Below are positions 1 to 8,165 of a stretch of DNA of 64,000 nt, piece after piece. Origin of the DNA: Clostridiales bacterium (lineage in GTDB: Bacteria; Bacillota; Clostridia; Oscillospirales; Butyricicoccaceae); contig SFJM01000014.1 in NCBI GenBank assembly GCA_004555915.1, forward strand, positions 1 through 64,000, in the 5' to 3' direction. The notes below the pieces were generated by a model, which saw only the letters and a list, made by a program, of their open reading frames with translations, was not told the DNA's origin and searched no databases. Position numbers and translations under genes: made by a program. The stretch's first letter is position 1; every line of letters starts with the position of its first letter.

Positions 1-1
1 A

Positions 2-262
2 TCCAGTCATATGTTCGAGGAAGTGGAACGCACCTGTGACCGTATCGGCATTATTCGGACAGGAAAGCTGGTCGCGGTCGATTCTGTAGAAGCATTACGG
101 AAACGCCATATGCGCAGCTATACCGTCACATTGGATAACGCGGATGTGGCAAAAGCATTTGCCGAAGATTTTGGCGGCACCCGTGACGGACAGAAGGTTA
201 CCGTCGTTTGCAAGCAAAGCCTCGAAAATATCTTTATGCATTATTATGGAGGAGAAAAATGA
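2..262 (+). CDS. ABC transporter ATP-binding protein, C-terminal part (gene starts before the window)
   Basis: Only the last 87 codons are inside the window. The first visible residues, SSH followed by MFEEVERTCDRIGII, are the switch/H-loop region of an ABC-2 type exporter ATPase, followed by the usual C-terminal alpha/beta extension. The stop codon overlaps the next start (ATGA at 259-262), so the ATPase and the following permease are translationally coupled and should form one exporter. Walker A and B motifs lie outside the window. The substrate cannot be told from this fragment. Confidence 0.9.
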   Translation, partial: SSHMFEEVERTCDRIGIIRTGKLVAVDSVEALRKRHMRSYTVTLDNADVAKAFAEDFGGTRDGQKVTVVCKQSLENIFMHYYGGEK

Positions 263-1059
263 TGAACCTGGCATTATATAAACGTGAAATGAAAGGCAGT
301 ATCAAACTGCTTGTGATATTTGCCGCCGTTATGGCATTGTACATTTCGGTTATTATCAGCATGTATGATCCTGAATTAATGAAAACTCTGGATGGTTTTG
401 TAGAAGTTATGCCGGAACTGATGGCAGCAGTAGGTATGAGCGCGGGAGCAACCAGTTTATTGGGCTTTATGATTTCATATCTGTATGGATTTATTCTTCT
501 GATCTTTCCGATGGTTTTTTGTATTTTGCGTGCCAACGGATTGATTGCAAAATATGTGGATAAAGGCTCTATGGTTTCTCTGGTTGCCGCTCCGGTAAAA
601 CGCCGCACAATTGCATGTACACAAATGTCGGTGCTTTTAAGCGGTGTTCTCCTTTTAGTGCTTTTCGTTACGGTATTGGAAACAGGTGTTGCGCAGAACC
701 TGTTTCCCGGTGAACTGATTCTCTCAGAACTTCTCATGCTGAATGGCGGCCTCTTGTGCCTGCATGCATTTATCGGTGGAATCTGTTTCCTTGCATCCTG
801 TCTTTTCTCTGATACAAAATACAGCATCGCCTTTGGCGCTGGTATTCCTGCACTGATGTATGTGCTGCAAATGCTTGCAAATGTGGGAGAAAAAGCGGAA
901 GCGGCAAAATATTTTACCTTTTTTACGCTTTTTGATGCGAATGGAATCATAGCGGGAGAAAACAATGCCTGGATTGGCATTGCTGTTTTGCTGGTCGGCG
1001 CAATCCTGTTATTTTCCGCAGGAATATTGGTTTTCTGTAAAAAAGATTTACATATTTAA
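259..1059 (+). CDS. ABC-2 type transporter permease
   Basis: A 266-residue membrane protein with about six hydrophobic segments. The N-terminus (MMNLALYKREMKGS) is short and basic before the first membrane helix, typical of ABC-2 exporter permeases. I place the start at ATG 259 because GGAGG at 248-252 sits six bases upstream; a longer in-frame start at 208 would bury itself in the upstream gene. It overlaps the ATPase stop by four bases and is its obvious partner. A hairpin terminator follows at 1094-1138. Substrate unknown. Confidence 0.88.
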   Translation: MMNLALYKREMKGSIKLLVIFAAVMALYISVIISMYDPELMKTLDGFVEVMPELMAAVGMSAGATSLLGFMISYLYGFILLIFPMVFCILRANGLIAKYVDKGSMVSLVAAPVKRRTIACTQMSVLLSGVLLLVLFVTVLETGVAQNLFPGELILSELLMLNGGLLCLHAFIGGICFLASCLFSDTKYSIAFGAGIPALMYVLQMLANVGEKAEAAKYFTFFTLFDANGIIAGENNAWIGIAVLLVGAILLFSAGILVFCKKDLHI

Positions 1060-1093
1060 CTCTTATATCTGAGTAGAATGACAAAAGCAATGA

Positions 1094-1138
1094 AAAACGC
1101 TCCACTGTCGGTCAATTGGGCCGGCAGCGGGGCGTTTT
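1094..1138 (+). terminator. Intrinsic terminator after the ABC-2 exporter
   Basis: Inverted repeat AAAACGCTCC...GGGGCGTTTT with a GC-rich inner stem (CTG.CGG / CCGGCAG), ending in a short T run. It lies 35 bases past the permease stop. Confidence 0.8.
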
Positions 1139-1236
1139 ACGTTTCCTCTCTGTTTTTGCTTTGGCATCTCATTTTCCCCACACTTTTCGGAAAAGCACTT
1201 CCCCCCCCGATGATATCTTTAACCCTGCAATCCTGC

Positions 1237-1265
1237 TTGACACCACCGGGCTATTCGTATATAAT
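1237..1265 (+). promoter_or_regulatory. Consensus sigma-A promoter of the tetR gene
   Basis: TTGACA at 1237-1242 and TATAAT at 1260-1265 with exactly 17 bases between them; both hexamers are perfect. The TetR operator begins eight bases downstream, so the transcription start falls inside or next to the operator. Confidence 0.9.
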
Positions 1266-1272
1266 AGCTTTA

Positions 1273-1293
1273 ATAGACCGACGGTCGGTCTAT
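1273..1293 (+). promoter_or_regulatory. TetR operator (21-bp perfect inverted repeat)
   Basis: ATAGACCGAC, one central base, GTCGGTCTAT: ten-base arms that match perfectly. The core GACCGAC.GTCGGTC is the common operator type of many TetR repressors. Its position just after the -10 box predicts autorepression by the TetR protein encoded at 1316. Confidence 0.85.
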
Positions 1294-1315
1294 ATCCATG
1301 TCGGAGGCAGCTGTG

Positions 1316-1948
1316 ATGCGAATTGTCAAAGAGCATGATGAGCGAAAAAATGAAATCATTGCAACAGCTGCAACGCTGTTTGCCCAAAAAGGCTATGACC
1401 AGTGCAGTGTGAATGATATTCTGCATGCGATTGGGATTGCCAAAGGCACATTTTACCACTACTTCCGATCCAAAGAGGATGTTTTGGATGCGGTTGTCAG
1501 CCAAACAACAAACCGGATTGTGGCACGCATTCAGGAAACGGCAGGCAAGGATCTGATGCCGGAGGATAAGCTGTTTCAGGTATTCCTCGCCATGCGGGCG
1601 GACCGCAAGGAAGACCAGGCCCTGCTGCAGGAAATGCACAAAACCGAAAATGCGCTGATGCATCAGAAAAATCTGGTCGCCTGTGTGACCGAGCTGACCC
1701 CTGTTCTGACCCGGATTGTGGAGGATGGCATCCAAGCCGGTGTGTTCCGGTGCGCTTACCCGGAGCAGAGCATCCAGATTTTCCTCTCAGCCGCTTTTAC
1801 TCTTCTGGACGACGGTATTTTCCATATTGAGCCGGAAAAAACAGGACAATTATTCGACGCATTGGTCTCCATGCTGGAAAAGATGCTGGGTGTGGAGGAT
1901 GGACAGTTTCTTGAACGGACCCGCAAATACTGGAAATTTGATCCATAA
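1316..1948 (+). CDS. TetR/AcrR family transcriptional repressor
   Basis: A 210-residue regulator. The N-terminal helix-turn-helix is clear: IIATAATLFAQKGYDQ, then VNDILHAIGIAKGTFYHYF, the classic TetR recognition helix with the GTFYHYF ending. The C-terminal ligand domain has no recognisable specificity. ATG 1316 is preferred over ATG 1298 because GGAGG at 1303-1307 lies between them at the right distance. It heads a cassette with a KTR protein, an FtsX-type permease, an MFS exporter and an ABC ATPase, so it probably controls drug or peptide export. Promoter and operator are directly upstream. Confidence 0.93.
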   Translation: MRIVKEHDERKNEIIATAATLFAQKGYDQCSVNDILHAIGIAKGTFYHYFRSKEDVLDAVVSQTTNRIVARIQETAGKDLMPEDKLFQVFLAMRADRKEDQALLQEMHKTENALMHQKNLVACVTELTPVLTRIVEDGIQAGVFRCAYPEQSIQIFLSAAFTLLDDGIFHIEPEKTGQLFDALVSMLEKMLGVEDGQFLERTRKYWKFDP

Positions 1949-1965
1949 GAAAGGATACTGTTGGT

Positions 1966-2154
1966 ATGCAGCTAACCGAATGGATCCTGTGTCCCATCTG
2001 CAGGAGCAAGACACGGGACAAAATCAGACCTGACACAGAATTAAAGCATTTCCCGCTTTTCTGTCCCAAGTGCAAGAAAGAAACCCTGATTAATGTAAAA
2101 GACAGACAAATGTATATTGTTACCGAGCCAGCCGCCAAGACGCAGAGCCAATGA
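1966..2154 (+). CDS. Cysteine-rich KTR family small protein
   Basis: A 62-residue protein with two CxxC pairs: CPIC (residues 9-12) and CPKC (33-36), enough for one zinc site, and the KTR motif right after the first pair (CRSKTRDKIR). It ends EPAAKTQSQ, like other members of this family of gut Firmicutes, which commonly sit downstream of tetR genes. Function is unknown; the two knuckles suggest nucleic-acid or protein binding. It is 17 bases after tetR and is probably cotranscribed. Its last codons (ACG CAG AGC) form the left arm of the following terminator. A remnant of a second copy lies at 20874-20936. Confidence 0.82.
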   Translation: MQLTEWILCPICRSKTRDKIRPDTELKHFPLFCPKCKKETLINVKDRQMYIVTEPAAKTQSQ

Positions 2155-2187
2155 TTCTTTTTCAGATGATTTGCTCTGCGTTTTTTC
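2140..2187 (+). terminator. Intrinsic terminator overlapping the KTR stop codon
   Basis: ACGCAGAGC (2140-2148) pairs with GCTCTGCGT (2173-2181), followed by six T. The left arm is the coding sequence for the conserved TQS residues of the KTR protein. It separates tetR-KTR from the permease at 2215. Confidence 0.85.
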
Positions 2188-2214
2188 ATAAAGGAATCAA
2201 AGAGGGATTACGCT

Positions 2215-3874
2215 ATGTTTGGGAAACTATTGAAAAATGATTTAAAAAAGAACCTGTGGCGCAATATGACACTGCTGCTGTTTATGACTGTATCCGCAGC
2301 CATTGCCGTATCGGTGTGCGTGATGCTGACCCAGCTGTTTACCTCCCTGTCGACTATGTATGGGACAGCCAAACCTCCCCACTTTCTGCAAATGCACAAG
2401 GGCGAGTTGAATCAGGCAGATATTGACGCCTTTAACGCAGGCTATCCCGGTATAGAGCACTGGCAGACAGTTCCCATGATTGATGTATATGGGGAAACGC
2501 TTTCTGTTGCCAGCCCCACCGGCCACACCTATGATTTGTCGGATTGCAGGCTGGATATCAGCCTTGTCCGTCAGAACGATGCCTATGACCTGCTGCTGGA
2601 CGAAAACCGGCATAAGCTGGAAATGCGTCCCGGTGAAATCGGTGTTCCCGTCATCCTGCTGGAGCAATATGACATTGAAATCGGCGATACCATCACGCTG
2701 CGAAATGAAAAAACAGAACAATCCTTCCAGGTATCGAATTATGTCTATGACGCACAGATGAATTCCACCCTGTGCTCCTCCACCCGTTTCCTAATCAGCG
2801 ATGCGGATTTTACAGAGCTGTTCGGACAGGTCGGGGAAACGGAATACCTGATCGAAGCGTATTTTACAGACAGCGCTCTTGCTTCTGGCTATCAGACCGC
2901 ATATGAGCAAAGCGAAAGTAACCTTCCAAAAGATGGGCAGGCTGTGACTTATCCCATGATTTTCCTTCTGAGTGCCATGACCGACATGATGATGGCGATG
3001 GTATTCCTGCTGGCGGGCATTTTACTGAGTGTCATCGCATTGCTCTGCCTGCGGTACTGCCTGCTGACCGAGCTGGAGGAGGATGCAAAGGAAATCGGTA
3101 CCATGAAGGCCATTGGAATCCCGGAAAATGGCATCCAAAGCCTGTATCTACATAAAATCCGGATTCTCATGGCTGTTGGCAGTTTCGCCGGGCTGCTTCT
3201 TGCTGCGTGCTGCAGCAGCTTTTTCACAGCGCATATGCGGCAAACCTTCGGAAACCAGAACATATCGCCTATGTGCTGTCTGGCAGCAGTGGCGGTCTGC
3301 ATCCTGCTCTATGGGCTTGTGATGCTGTTTGCCCGTCACCTCCTGCGAAAGCTTCATGCCGTTACCATTGTGGATTTGCTGGCGGACAAAGCTTGGAACC
3401 GGATACAGCATTGAGGACATGGCGCAGTTCATTCACCAGACGCTGGGTGGCGTATCCGCACAGGTAAAACGGGCATCCGGCCTGGTAATCTTTTTGGGAC
3501 TTTGTCTTGCAGGACTGATGGTTCTGCTGTTTATAAAGCTGCGTATCGCAAGGGAAATGGGAGCACTGGCCACAAAACAGGCCATCGGGCTGTCCTTCCG
3601 TGACATTGTCCTGCAGGAGCTTTATCCCATTGTGCTGACCGGTGGCTCTGGCATTCTGACAGGTATCATTTTAACGGAGTTAATCGGCGAGCGTCTTGTC
3701 AGCACTTTGTTGAGCATATTGGGAATCGGTCTGGAACGGGTAACCTTTTCCCCCTTTCCGCTGCTGTCCGTTGCGGGATGGATGGCAGCACTGCTTGCAG
3801 TCTGTTCGGCGGTAACCTGTCTCTCCTGCCACCAGCTTCGCAAAATGCATCCGGCAAGCTACTTGAATGAATAA
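2215..3874 (+). pseudogene. FtsX-like ABC transporter permease, broken by an internal deletion and frame change
   Basis: Bases 2215-3414 encode the N-terminal half: a cytoplasmic start (MFGKLLKNDLKKN), a first membrane helix, an extracellular domain, and three helices of the first FtsX domain with the conserved EIGTMKAIGI. The frame stops at 3412-3414. From about 3395 the next frame continues with the end of the second extracellular domain and the second FtsX domain (LGGVSAQVKRA, MGALATKQAIGLS). A typical member has about 770 residues; the two parts here total about 550, so roughly 200-250 residues from the middle are missing and the halves are out of frame. A separate start for the second half is possible at ATG 3419 but has only a weak ribosome site. 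Partner ATPase is probably 5163-5894. Confidence 0.75.
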
Positions 3875-3904
3875 TGCCCCCAAAAAGGAGTGAAACACAA
3901 TAGA

Positions 3905-5188
3905 ATGAAAAAATTTTTCGTTTTATGGGCCGGAGAATTGATTTCCACCATCGGAAGCGGCCTGACAGCATTTGGTCTGGGAGTCTATGTTTACCAGCAA
4001 ACCCGGCTTGCATCAGCAACCGCACTGGTATCGCTGCTGGCTCTGCTGCCTACGGTTCTGCTGGGACCGGTGGCAGGTGTTCTGGCAGACCGATATGACC
4101 GGCGGTATATGATGATTTTGGGAGACAGCCTGTCTGCCCTTGGCTTGTTTTACATTCTGTTTTGTCTGATACGCGGAAACGCGGGGTTGCTGCAAATCTG
4201 CATCGGCGTTACCATCAGCTCTGTGTTTGCTTCCCTGCTGGAACCCGCTTACCGGGCAACCATCACGGATCTGGTGTCCAAAGAGGAGTATTCCAAAGCC
4301 AGCGGGCTGATGCAGCTGGCAGGCTCAGCGAAATATCTTATCTCCCCCTTTCTCGCCGGCTTCATCATGAAGTTTTCGGGCATCCAGCTGATTTTATGGA
4401 TTGACATCGGTACATTTTTCGTTACTGTCTTTGCAACTCTGTTCGTGGCAAAGAGTCTGGGCAGGAAACAGGTGACAAAACAGGCACACTTTTTGAACGA
4501 GCTCCGGGAGGGCTTTGGTGCCATTGTCCGGAAACGCGGTGTATTCCTGCTGGTTCTGCTGTCCGCAGTGGTCTGCTTCTTCCTGACATTTATCCAGACT
4601 CTCTGTACGCCGATGATCCTCGGGTTCTCTGATACGGCAACCCTTGGTATTTGTGAGACCATCTGTGCTATGGGCATGCTGGTATCCAGTCTGGTCATCG
4701 GCATGGCATCCATCAAAAAAGGCTATGTTACCATCCTGTCGTTGTCCTTCTTCCTCATCGGGCTGTTTATGATGCTGTTTGGCTTCCGGGAAAACATCGT
4801 ACTGGTCACCATTGCAGGTTTTCTGTTCTTTATGGAACTTCCCTTTGCCAATACCTGTCTGGATATTCTGGTCAGAAAAAATATTCCCAATGCATTACAG
4901 GGACGGGCGTGGGGTATCATCAGCCTGATTTCCCAGATGGGCTATGTGCTGGCAAATGCCATCATCGGTCATCTGACGGACTATGTATTTGAACCTGCTC
5001 TGCGAACAGGCGGCATCTTTTATGACAATATTGGCAGGGTAATCGGAACCGGAGCGGGCCGGGGGGCGGCACTGCTGATTATCACTGGCGGATTATGCCT
5101 GTGCATCCTTGCGCCCTGCATATATCGCTCAAAACCCATTCGGGCATTGGAGGAAACAGCAAATGATACAGGTAACGAATGTATGTAA
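3905..5188 (+). CDS. MFS transporter, macrolide-efflux-like
   Basis: A 427-residue protein with about 12 membrane helices. It shows the start FFVLWAGELISTIGSGL and the loop GVLADRYDRRYMMI between helices 2 and 3, both typical of the MefA/MdrA-like branch of the major facilitator superfamily, which exports drugs by proton antiport. A GTG at 3890 is in frame, but the AAGGAG box (3885-3890) overlaps it, so ATG 3905 is the more sensible start. It sits between the permease and the ATPase genes of one ABC system, and its end overlaps the ATPase start by 26 bases. Substrate not determinable. Confidence 0.88.
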   Translation: MKKFFVLWAGELISTIGSGLTAFGLGVYVYQQTRLASATALVSLLALLPTVLLGPVAGVLADRYDRRYMMILGDSLSALGLFYILFCLIRGNAGLLQICIGVTISSVFASLLEPAYRATITDLVSKEEYSKASGLMQLAGSAKYLISPFLAGFIMKFSGIQLILWIDIGTFFVTVFATLFVAKSLGRKQVTKQAHFLNELREGFGAIVRKRGVFLLVLLSAVVCFFLTFIQTLCTPMILGFSDTATLGICETICAMGMLVSSLVIGMASIKKGYVTILSLSFFLIGLFMMLFGFRENIVLVTIAGFLFFMELPFANTCLDILVRKNIPNALQGRAWGIISLISQMGYVLANAIIGHLTDYVFEPALRTGGIFYDNIGRVIGTGAGRGAALLIITGGLCLCILAPCIYRSKPIRALEETANDTGNECM

Positions 5189-5894
5189 ACGTTTTGACGG
5201 AAATGAAGTGCTGCGCAATGTCAGCCTTCATATTAAACCGGGTGAATTTGTGGCGGTTATGGGACAGTCCGGATGCGGAAAGTCTACCCTGCTGTACTAC
5301 ATCAGCGGTATGGATCAGCCCACATCCGGTGAAATCCTGTTCCAGGGACGCAGCCTGACCGGGATATCTGCAAAGGAAACGCAACATCTGCGGCTCAGCC
5401 ACATGGGCTTTATTTTCCAAAAGGCCAATTTTTTAAAAAATCTGTCCATCCAGGACAATATTCTTTTCCCGGCATTTCAGGCAGGAGATCGTCCCCGGCG
5501 TGACATTGTAGCAGAAGCGGAAGCACTGATGCACCGTATGGGCATTGAGGCTATTGCCGCACAGGATATCCGAACGGTATCCGGTGGGCAACTGCAGCGG
5601 GCAGCCATCTGCCGCGCCATGATAAACCACCCAAAAATCCTGTTTGGCGATGAGCCCACCGGCGCGCTCAATTCCGCTGCCACCAAAGAGGTATTGGACA
5701 TTTTGAGCCAGATCCATCAGGAAGGTACTACCATTTTGCTGGTAACCCATGACGCAAAGGTTGCTGCCAGAGCGGATCGCGTCATTTATCTGGAGGATGG
5801 CAGGATCCGGGCAGAGCTTCCGGTTGGCCGTTTTGCGGCAGGACAGGCACGGGAAAAACGGCTGGCTGACTGGCTGGCAAACATGGGATTTTGA
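5163..5894 (+). CDS. ABC transporter ATP-binding protein, MacB/LolD type
   Basis: A 243-residue ATPase with all key motifs: Walker A GQSGCGKST, Q-loop FIFQKANFL, signature VSGGQLQRA, Walker B ILFGDEPTGAL, and H-loop VTHD. The sequence after Walker B (EPTGALNS) is typical of ATPases that pair with FtsX-type permeases. ATG 5163 has GGAGG at 5149-5153. It overlaps the end of the MFS gene. The natural partner is the permease at 2215-3874; since that gene is broken, this ATPase may be left without a working partner. Confidence 0.9.
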   Translation: MIQVTNVCKRFDGNEVLRNVSLHIKPGEFVAVMGQSGCGKSTLLYYISGMDQPTSGEILFQGRSLTGISAKETQHLRLSHMGFIFQKANFLKNLSIQDNILFPAFQAGDRPRRDIVAEAEALMHRMGIEAIAAQDIRTVSGGQLQRAAICRAMINHPKILFGDEPTGALNSAATKEVLDILSQIHQEGTTILLVTHDAKVAARADRVIYLEDGRIRAELPVGRFAAGQAREKRLADWLANMGF

Positions 5895-5957
5895 CTTTCC
5901 ATGCCTGAAGTAAATGCCAAATGTGACGATTTTGAGAAATGTCCCATCCAATACGGA

Positions 5958-5997
5958 AATAAAACAGACGGTACAGCTCCGGAAAGCCATACCGCCT
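5958..5997 (-). terminator. Intrinsic terminator of the superoxide reductase gene
   Basis: On the minus strand GGCGGTATGGCT pairs with AGCTGTACCGTC, followed by TGTTTTATTT. It is 25 bases beyond the stop of the gene at 6022. Confidence 0.7.
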
Positions 5998-6021
5998 GAT
6001 GTCCGCAAAATTGATGTTTGA

Positions 6022-6396
6022 TTATACTTCCGTCATCCACAGGCCATGCAGGTTGCAGTATGCATAAACAGCAACCGGCTTGTCATCAGCGATGCTGAAG
6101 GATACGCTCGGTGCTTCGCCCGGCTGCAGACTCTTGCGCTGTCCGCCCTTTTCTGTCTTCACATAAACCCACTGGATGGAATGCTCCGGAGTCATCGGAT
6201 GCTCAACCGAACCCACATTGACCTTGACGATACCGTCAGCAACGGTAACCTGCGGCACATGCTTTTCGTTGCTTGCATCCACCGTATTCGGAACCAGTTC
6301 CTCCATCTTCTCGCCACAGCAGATAATCGGAACACCTGCGTCATGAATCATGCCAACCAGATTGCCGCAATGACGGCATACATAAAATTTTGCCAT
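6022..6396 (-). CDS. Desulfoferrodoxin / class I superoxide reductase
   Basis: A 124-residue protein that reduces superoxide to hydrogen peroxide in anaerobes. The N-terminal rubredoxin-like centre has CRHC at residues 7-10 and the adjacent CC pair in IICCGE, giving four cysteines for Fe site I. The catalytic site II ligands are visible as EKHVP, VEHPMTPEHSI and CNLHG near the end. ATG 6396 follows GGAGG by nine bases; the longer frame upstream runs through the promoter. It is a single gene with its own promoter and terminator, divergent from the LD-carboxypeptidase. Upstream AT-rich repeats may bind a peroxide or metal regulator. Confidence 0.95.
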   Translation of the reverse strand: MAKFYVCRHCGNLVGMIHDAGVPIICCGEKMEELVPNTVDASNEKHVPQVTVADGIVKVNVGSVEHPMTPEHSIQWVYVKTEKGGQRKSLQPGEAPSVSFSIADDKPVAVYAYCNLHGLWMTEV

Positions 6397-6469
6397 AGAT
6401 TTTTTCCTCCATTTTCTTTGATGTGTGCTAAAATATGATATATTATGATATACAATTCCTATTATATAC

Positions 6470-6498
6470 ATTATACAAATAGTTATGACATACGTCAA
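6470..6498 (-). promoter_or_regulatory. Promoter of the superoxide reductase gene
   Basis: Minus strand: TTGACG at 6498-6493, 17 bases, TATAAT at 6475-6470. Downstream, before the start codon, the nine-base unit TATGATATA occurs twice ten bases apart (about 6433-6452, plus-strand reading), an AT-rich repeat that could be an operator. Confidence 0.8.
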
Positions 6499-6538
6499 CC
6501 CTTTCATCCAATACCATCCAAAACAGGAGTACAACAAC

Positions 6539-7345
6539 ATGAAACAGATTCATCAAGCAGGTATTGTCTGCTGTTCCAATGCGCTCCCGTCAACAGCTGG
6601 TGCAGAACTGGAGCAATTGCAGCAGACACTTGCGGCAGAAGGTATAAAAACCAGCCTGAGCCCGTATCTCTTTGCCGCAGATGGTATCCGCAGCGGAACT
6701 GCACGGCAGCGTGCACAAAGCCTGATGTCTTTCTATCTTGATCCGCAGACGGATGCCATTTTTGACTGCTCCGGCGGGGATATCGCCAATGAAATCCTGC
6801 CCCATCTGGATTATGCTGCGATTGCCCGCAGCGGAAAACCACTCTGGGGCTACAGCGACCTTACCTGTGTACTCAACGCCATCTATGCCATGACCGGCAA
6901 TACCGGCGTGCTGTACCAGATCCGCCATTACACGCCGAAGCAAAGGGATACGCTGTTTGCATTCCCCTATTCCTTTGTACAGGGAAATCAGATGGAAGGT
7001 GTCGTCGTGGGCGGCAATATCCGCTGCCTGCTCAAGCTCGCCGGTACAAAATATTTTCCCAAAATGCAGGGAAACATCCTGTTTCTCGAAGCCCGCAGCG
7101 GTTTACAGCCACAGATGATCGCTTTTTTAAGCCAGCTGCAGCAGCTTGGCGCCCTGGATGCTGTCAACGGTATTTTGCTTGGCACCTTTACGCAACTGGA
7201 GCATGACCATACACAGCCTGCCATGGAGCAGCTGATTCTGGATTTCGTGTCTCCGGATATCCCAATTGCCAAAACCCCTTCTATTGGTCATGCCGCTGAC
7301 TCCCGCGCTCTGGTAATCGGCCGTCCGATGCGGCTGAAACGGTAG
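6539..7345 (+). CDS. LD-carboxypeptidase (peptidase family S66)
   Basis: A 268-residue cytoplasmic enzyme that removes the terminal D-Ala from tetrapeptides during murein recycling, or, in MccF-like members, cleaves peptide-nucleotide antibiotics. The nucleophilic serine is in GYSDLT, a Glu is expected in LFLEARSG, and the histidine of the triad in SIGHAADSRALVIG. ATG 6539 has AGGAG nine bases upstream; an earlier in-frame start at 6485 lies in the divergent promoter region. It is monocistronic and ends at a strong terminator. Which of the two substrate types it uses cannot be decided from sequence alone. Confidence 0.9.
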   Translation: MKQIHQAGIVCCSNALPSTAGAELEQLQQTLAAEGIKTSLSPYLFAADGIRSGTARQRAQSLMSFYLDPQTDAIFDCSGGDIANEILPHLDYAAIARSGKPLWGYSDLTCVLNAIYAMTGNTGVLYQIRHYTPKQRDTLFAFPYSFVQGNQMEGVVVGGNIRCLLKLAGTKYFPKMQGNILFLEARSGLQPQMIAFLSQLQQLGALDAVNGILLGTFTQLEHDHTQPAMEQLILDFVSPDIPIAKTPSIGHAADSRALVIGRPMRLKR

Positions 7346-7372
7346 CTTTGGACGCCATTTATACCAACACAA

Positions 7373-7418
7373 AAGGGTCTGATCTCTGTTGCTGCAGAAA
7401 TCAGGCCCTTATCTTTTT
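7373..7418 (+). terminator. Bidirectional terminator between convergent genes
   Basis: AAGGGTCTGAT (7373-7383) and ATCAGGCCCTT (7400-7410) form the stem; TCTTTTTT follows on the plus strand and TTTTGTG on the minus strand. It serves the LD-carboxypeptidase and the DUF1836 gene. Confidence 0.88.
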
Positions 7419-7424
7419 TATACA

Positions 7425-7946
7425 TTATTTCCCTGCCGGCAGATTCAGGTATTCAAAGCACTTATCCAGATACAGCTTATAGGATACCGAAAAAATGGTA
7501 TTGCGCAGCAGCAATTTTTCATCTGTTTCCTTTTCCCCAAGCGGTTCCAATGTGTCACTGACACCGAACACATACTGGAGGATATTGTGGAATTCCAGAC
7601 AAAAATATTCATACGCTCCCTGGTCGCTGTAATCCTGTTCCTGCAGCCGGATCATGCGCTGGATATTTTCCAGCGGAAGCACCGTCTTTGCCACTGCAAT
7701 AAATATGATATGTGCAATCTGATCCCGATAATACTGCTTTTTGATCGGATTATGCACCAGTCCCTTTTTCACATAATTGCTAATCATGGATGAGGTAATG
7801 GTGATACCCGGCATGGTCTCAAAATATTCGGAAACAAATTTTGTTGTCTGCTCCAAAAACAGCCCGACATTGGGAATTTCCGTATATAATGGCAGCTGAA
7901 AGTCCTGAATGGACTGGGCAATCTGCTTTTTTGCCTGTTGTTCCAT
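7425..7946 (-). CDS. DUF1836 domain-containing protein
   Basis: A 173-residue soluble protein. The central part reads SSMISNYVKKGLVHNPIKKQYYRDQIAHIIFI, a MerR/helix-turn-helix-like pattern characteristic of the DUF1836 family of Clostridia; a DNA-binding role is likely but unproven. ATG 7946 follows a GGGAGAG box; the longer frame to 7997 has no ribosome site. It is transcribed alone, convergent to the LD-carboxypeptidase and divergent from the hemolysin III gene. No target genes can be inferred. Confidence 0.82.
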   Translation of the reverse strand: MEQQAKKQIAQSIQDFQLPLYTEIPNVGLFLEQTTKFVSEYFETMPGITITSSMISNYVKKGLVHNPIKKQYYRDQIAHIIFIAVAKTVLPLENIQRMIRLQEQDYSDQGAYEYFCLEFHNILQYVFGVSDTLEPLGEKETDEKLLLRNTIFSVSYKLYLDKCFEYLNLPAGK

Positions 7947-8088
7947 AAAAATTCTCTCCCTGTTGACCCGTATCGTTCCTGCAGCCATATGGAACACATG
8001 TATATCGGTTCATCCCGGCTGCATATGTTAAGTATATCAGGTTTCTTATAAAGTTCAAGTTATCTTTGCAGAAGTTTTTAAAAAACTC

Positions 8089-8117
8089 TTGACAGAACAT
8101 CCATACCGTTGTAAGAT
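8089..8117 (+). promoter_or_regulatory. Promoter of the hemolysin III gene
   Basis: TTGACA 8089-8094, 17 bases, TAAGAT 8112-8117. Confidence 0.8.
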
Positions 8118-8165
8118 AACCTCATACAGGTTTTCCGAAAACCGATTAAATAAGAGGTGTAACTT

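Noticed and set aside
5901..5999. Short plus-strand frame of 32 codons (MPEVNAKCDDFEK...) after the ABC ATPase
   Set aside because: No ribosome site, and its end lies in the superoxide reductase terminator.
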